A stretch of 64,000 nucleotides of DNA from NCBI GenBank assembly GCA_944325895.1, contig CALVCA010000002.1, forward strand, positions 62,001 through 126,000, given 5' to 3'. The translations under genes and the position numbers were made by a program. Each line of letters starts with the position of its first letter. Position 1 is the first letter of the stretch. The notes under the pieces were generated by a model that saw nothing but the letters and a program-made list of their open reading frames with translations, was not told the origin of the DNA and ran no database searches. Of this stretch, positions 62,178-64,000 are shown in pieces. This stretch comes from Candidatus Gastranaerophilales bacterium. Lineage in GTDB: Bacteria > Cyanobacteriota > Vampirovibrionia > Gastranaerophilales > Gastranaerophilaceae.

Positions 62178-62612
62178 ATGAATTCCCAAAAAGGAAAATT
62201 ATTTACAGAAATAAATATAACACCTTTGACAGATATATTTTTAGTTCTGTTAATCATTATGATGGTTATTGCTCCAACATTTCAATCTGTTGACAATAAT
62301 ATATCAATTCCTGAGATAAACAGCGGAGTTGCAATAGAACAAAACAGAGCGGAAATTGCAGTAACCAAAGAGGGCTTGATGTTTATCAACGGTAAACAAA
62401 TTACGGATGACAAACTCGTTGAAGAGCTTGTTCTAATTAAAGATACCCTTGAAAAACCGGAGGTTGTCGTAAAAGCCGATTCACAGGTAAAAAGTTCAAA
62501 AATAATGACTATAATGAACGCAGCACAAGAAGCTGAATACAAAAAACTTATTGTAGCAGGTGAACCGCTAAGTAAAAAAGAACAAAAAGAGCTTGAAAAT
62601 GCAAAAAAATAG
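62178..62612 (+). CDS. exbD: ExbD/TolR-family protein, copy 1, 144 aa
   Basis: N-terminal helix block EINITPLTDIFLVLLIIMMV with the essential Asp at about residue 18, then a periplasmic domain containing GLMFINGKQITDD and EVVVKADSQVKSSKIMTIMN. The C-terminal ~25 residues (KKLIVAGEPLSKKEQKELEN) extend past the usual end and overlap the next exbD by 20 nt in a different frame. Its first 69 bp after the start region are almost identical to those of the next gene. Confidence 0.93.
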   Translation: MNSQKGKLFTEINITPLTDIFLVLLIIMMVIAPTFQSVDNNISIPEINSGVAIEQNRAEIAVTKEGLMFINGKQITDDKLVEELVLIKDTLEKPEVVVKADSQVKSSKIMTIMNAAQEAEYKKLIVAGEPLSKKEQKELENAKK

Positions 62613-62991
62613 AAAAACATTTAATGAAATAAATATAACACCTTTGACAGATATATTTTTAGTTCTGTTAATTATTATGATGGTTATTGCTCCACTGTTA
62701 GATCAACAGGGTCTGAACTTAACAGTGCCGGAAATGGTTAGTCAAGAACAAATAAGCGATAAAGAAACTAAAATTTTGACAGTGACAGTAACAGATCAAG
62801 ATAAATACCTAATTGACGGGGAAGAAATATCTGCTAAAGACCTGGCAGCCACTTTAAAAAGCAAAGCCTCAGACTATCCGGACGGAATGCTGATTGAATC
62901 CGGCGGTGATGCTTCGCATGGTGCGGTTGTAAAATTAATGGATGATGCAAGAAATTCAGGGATTACAAGCATTTCTATAACTGAAATTTAG
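62593..62991 (+). CDS. exbD: ExbD/TolR-family protein, copy 2, 132 aa
   Basis: Again EINITPLTDIFLVLLIIMMV, then a periplasmic domain that differs from copy 1: LDQQGLNLTVPEMVSQEQIS, TVTDQDKYLIDGEEISAKDL and GGDASHGAVVKLMDDARNSG. The ribosome site GAAAATGCAA lies within the preceding gene. Tandem but divergent ExbDs suggest a heteromeric ExbD in the motor. Together the four genes form one unit from tonB. Confidence 0.93.
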   Translation: MKMQKNRKTFNEINITPLTDIFLVLLIIMMVIAPLLDQQGLNLTVPEMVSQEQISDKETKILTVTVTDQDKYLIDGEEISAKDLAATLKSKASDYPDGMLIESGGDASHGAVVKLMDDARNSGITSISITEI

Positions 62992-63500
62992 GTATCTTCA
63001 ATACTTTTCAGCAACAATCTTATCCTTTGAATAGAATTATTGATATTCATGCTGTTCCCAAAAGTAGCAAGTTCTATTTTTGCATCCTCCGCATTACTTA
63101 ACAAATCAACACCCAAACTCTGTGCACGCTTTTCCATACATTCAATAAAACGCATGCAATGATCATATCGCTGAGTAGGTGTTGCTCCATCCAAAAATGC
63201 CTGAATAAAACTTTTACCGTAGTTTTTACCGTACATTTCATCCCAAGCATCCATAACGTCAAATATATTACTGCAATCTACCTTAGAGATTGCTCTTTCA
63301 AATCCTATATTATCAGTACCAAAACATTCAATAGCATCAAACAACCAATCACAAATTTTCTCTATTTCTTCTATATTTTCAGAATTTTTCACAACAAGTT
63401 TTAACTCACGCACACCCCCGTTATCAATCTCTGCGGATGACGAGTCTGTCAGATCTGCACTAAGCAGTATTCTCCTAATATCATTAAAACCGTTTACCAT
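62988..63500 (-). CDS. hypothetical protein, 170 aa
   Basis: No family recognised. A soluble helical protein: GFNDIRRILLSADLTDSSSA, GGVRELKLVVKNSENIEEIE, YGKNYGKSFIQAFLDGATPT and QRYDHCMRFIECMEKRAQSL. It contains several Cys. I place the start at ATG 63500, preceded by GAGG at 6 nt; the frame continues to 63605 with further Met codons that have no such site. Its 3' end overlaps the convergent exbD by 4 bp. Confidence 0.6.
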   Translation of the reverse strand: MVNGFNDIRRILLSADLTDSSSAEIDNGGVRELKLVVKNSENIEEIEKICDWLFDAIECFGTDNIGFERAISKVDCSNIFDVMDAWDEMYGKNYGKSFIQAFLDGATPTQRYDHCMRFIECMEKRAQSLGVDLLSNAEDAKIELATFGNSMNINNSIQRIRLLLKSIEDT

Positions 63501-63664
63501 TAATATCCTCATGTATATAAAAAATTTTAAGTAAAAAAAATTGCTTCTGATAAGATTTTTGTTAACATTCAGCAACATTTTAAATACTGTAGAATACAAA
63601 CGCAAAAATGTAGATTTTTTAACATTTTTGAGATATAATAAATAAAAAAAGAGAGGTTAGTTAA

Positions 63665-64000
63665 ATGAATAAAAATCAATCCGCAGGTATGTATATAGTT
63701 TTAGCAATTATAATACTCGTATTTGTTTCGTCAGTATTTATGGCAGGTCCCGTAACAAGTACTACGGAACTTTCGTACTCTAATTTTTTAGAAAAATTAG
63801 CTGCAAATGATTTCAAAAAAATTGAAAAAGCAGATAATTATCTTATAGCAATACCTGCAAATCAGCCTGAAAATTCTGAAAAAACAATAAAAGAACAAAG
63901 TCCTTTCGGTCCCATAGAAAAAAAAATTCCACAGGTGCAATATAAAGTATTAACTCCAAATGATCCTGATTTAATGAAAAAACTTGAAGCATCTGATGCT
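63665..64000 (+). CDS. ftsH: FtsH-like ATP-dependent metalloprotease, N-terminal 112 residues (gene continues outside window)
   Basis: An N-terminal membrane helix (MYIVLAIIILVFVSSVFMA) is followed by TELSYSNFLEKLAANDFKKI and an extracytoplasmic domain, the layout of FtsH before its second membrane helix. AAGAGAGG lies 8 nt before the ATG and a TATAAT-like box (TATAATAA) further upstream. The AAA and zinc-protease domains are outside the window, so the call rests on the start and on FtsH-ext-like spacing. Confidence 0.7.
   Translation, partial: MNKNQSAGMYIVLAIIILVFVSSVFMAGPVTSTTELSYSNFLEKLAANDFKKIEKADNYLIAIPANQPENSEKTIKEQSPFGPIEKKIPQVQYKVLTPNDPDLMKKLEASDA

Overview
The window reads as a contiguous piece of a low-GC, anaerobic, diderm bacterial chromosome. 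The best fit is a gut member of the Vampirovibrionia/Melainabacteria (Gastranaerophilales), the non-photosynthetic sister group of Cyanobacteria. This placement is an inference from several traits together: AT-rich codon use, prepilin-like proteins carrying the signature FTLAEVLITLGIIG, a cyanobacterial-style ThiE with an N-terminal extra domain, ferredoxin-linked 2-oxoacid metabolism with PPDK, and an outer-membrane gene set (KdsD/KdsC for KDO, TonB/ExbB/ExbD, SurA-like lipoprotein). I saw no rRNA, tRNA, CRISPR array, insertion sequence or prophage.

Layout. 1-5 kb: pyruvate phosphate dikinase (3' end outside the window), two small unknown genes, and a four-gene korD-A-B-C 2-oxoacid:ferredoxin oxidoreductase operon. 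5-10.4 kb: a 1306-residue coiled-coil protein overlapping an FAD-linked glycolate/lactate-type dehydrogenase. 10.4-16.8 kb: prepilin A, a zinc-metallopeptidase-like protein, a sugar-phosphate isomerase-type cupin, ThiE, a Met/Tyr/Pro-rich small protein, YajQ, PanD and a GH13 enzyme. 16.8-23.1 kb: two large unknown membrane-associated proteins, UppP, QueD, KdsC and KdsD. 23.2-26.6 kb: prepilin B (broken), L35-L20, prepilin C and a small secreted protein. 26.7-32.7 kb: DnaK, a 26-residue tandem-repeat protein, RuvC, a small membrane protein, MtnA and TsaC. 32.7-43.4 kb: a tightly packed leftward envelope operon (murA, a small gene, mfd, SurA-like PPIase, glyA, SpoIID-like, murJ, tsaC). 43.6-55.9 kb: a second tandem-repeat protein, TpiA, a membrane-anchored Hsp20-like protein, a ribbon-helix-helix protein, a kinase/regulator pair, Prs, an acyl-ACP thioesterase and a signalling operon (HD-GYP, TPR, NarL-type regulator). 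55.9-64 kb: prepilin D, HU, a second SpoIID-like protein, two secreted paralogues next to tonB-exbB-exbD-exbD, an unknown gene and the start of an FtsH-like protease.

Most interesting observation. Four prepilin-like genes (A, B, C, D) each carry a run of 9 or 10 G/C close to the start codon, followed by an unusually long 70-122 residue leader ahead of the prepilin signal. Gene A (G9) is open from its start codon through the pilin. B and D (G10) are shifted and stop soon after the tract, and removing one G opens them. C (C9) is shifted and adding one C opens it. Each has a good ribosome binding site, and A, C and D have recognisable promoters. In A and D the Met that would give a normal short leader has been mutated, so the long tract-containing leader looks like the only translated route. 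This has the structure of a slipped-strand phase-variation system switching a family of surface pilins. B and D share a nearly identical leader joined to divergent pilin bodies, which suggests cassette exchange.

Secondary observations: TTACA-N5-TTACA direct repeats upstream of four unknown genes, two DUF2963-like repeat proteins with conserved 5' regions, near-identical 69-bp starts of two adjacent exbD genes, and several genes whose start codon sits at the expected transcription start (leaderless).
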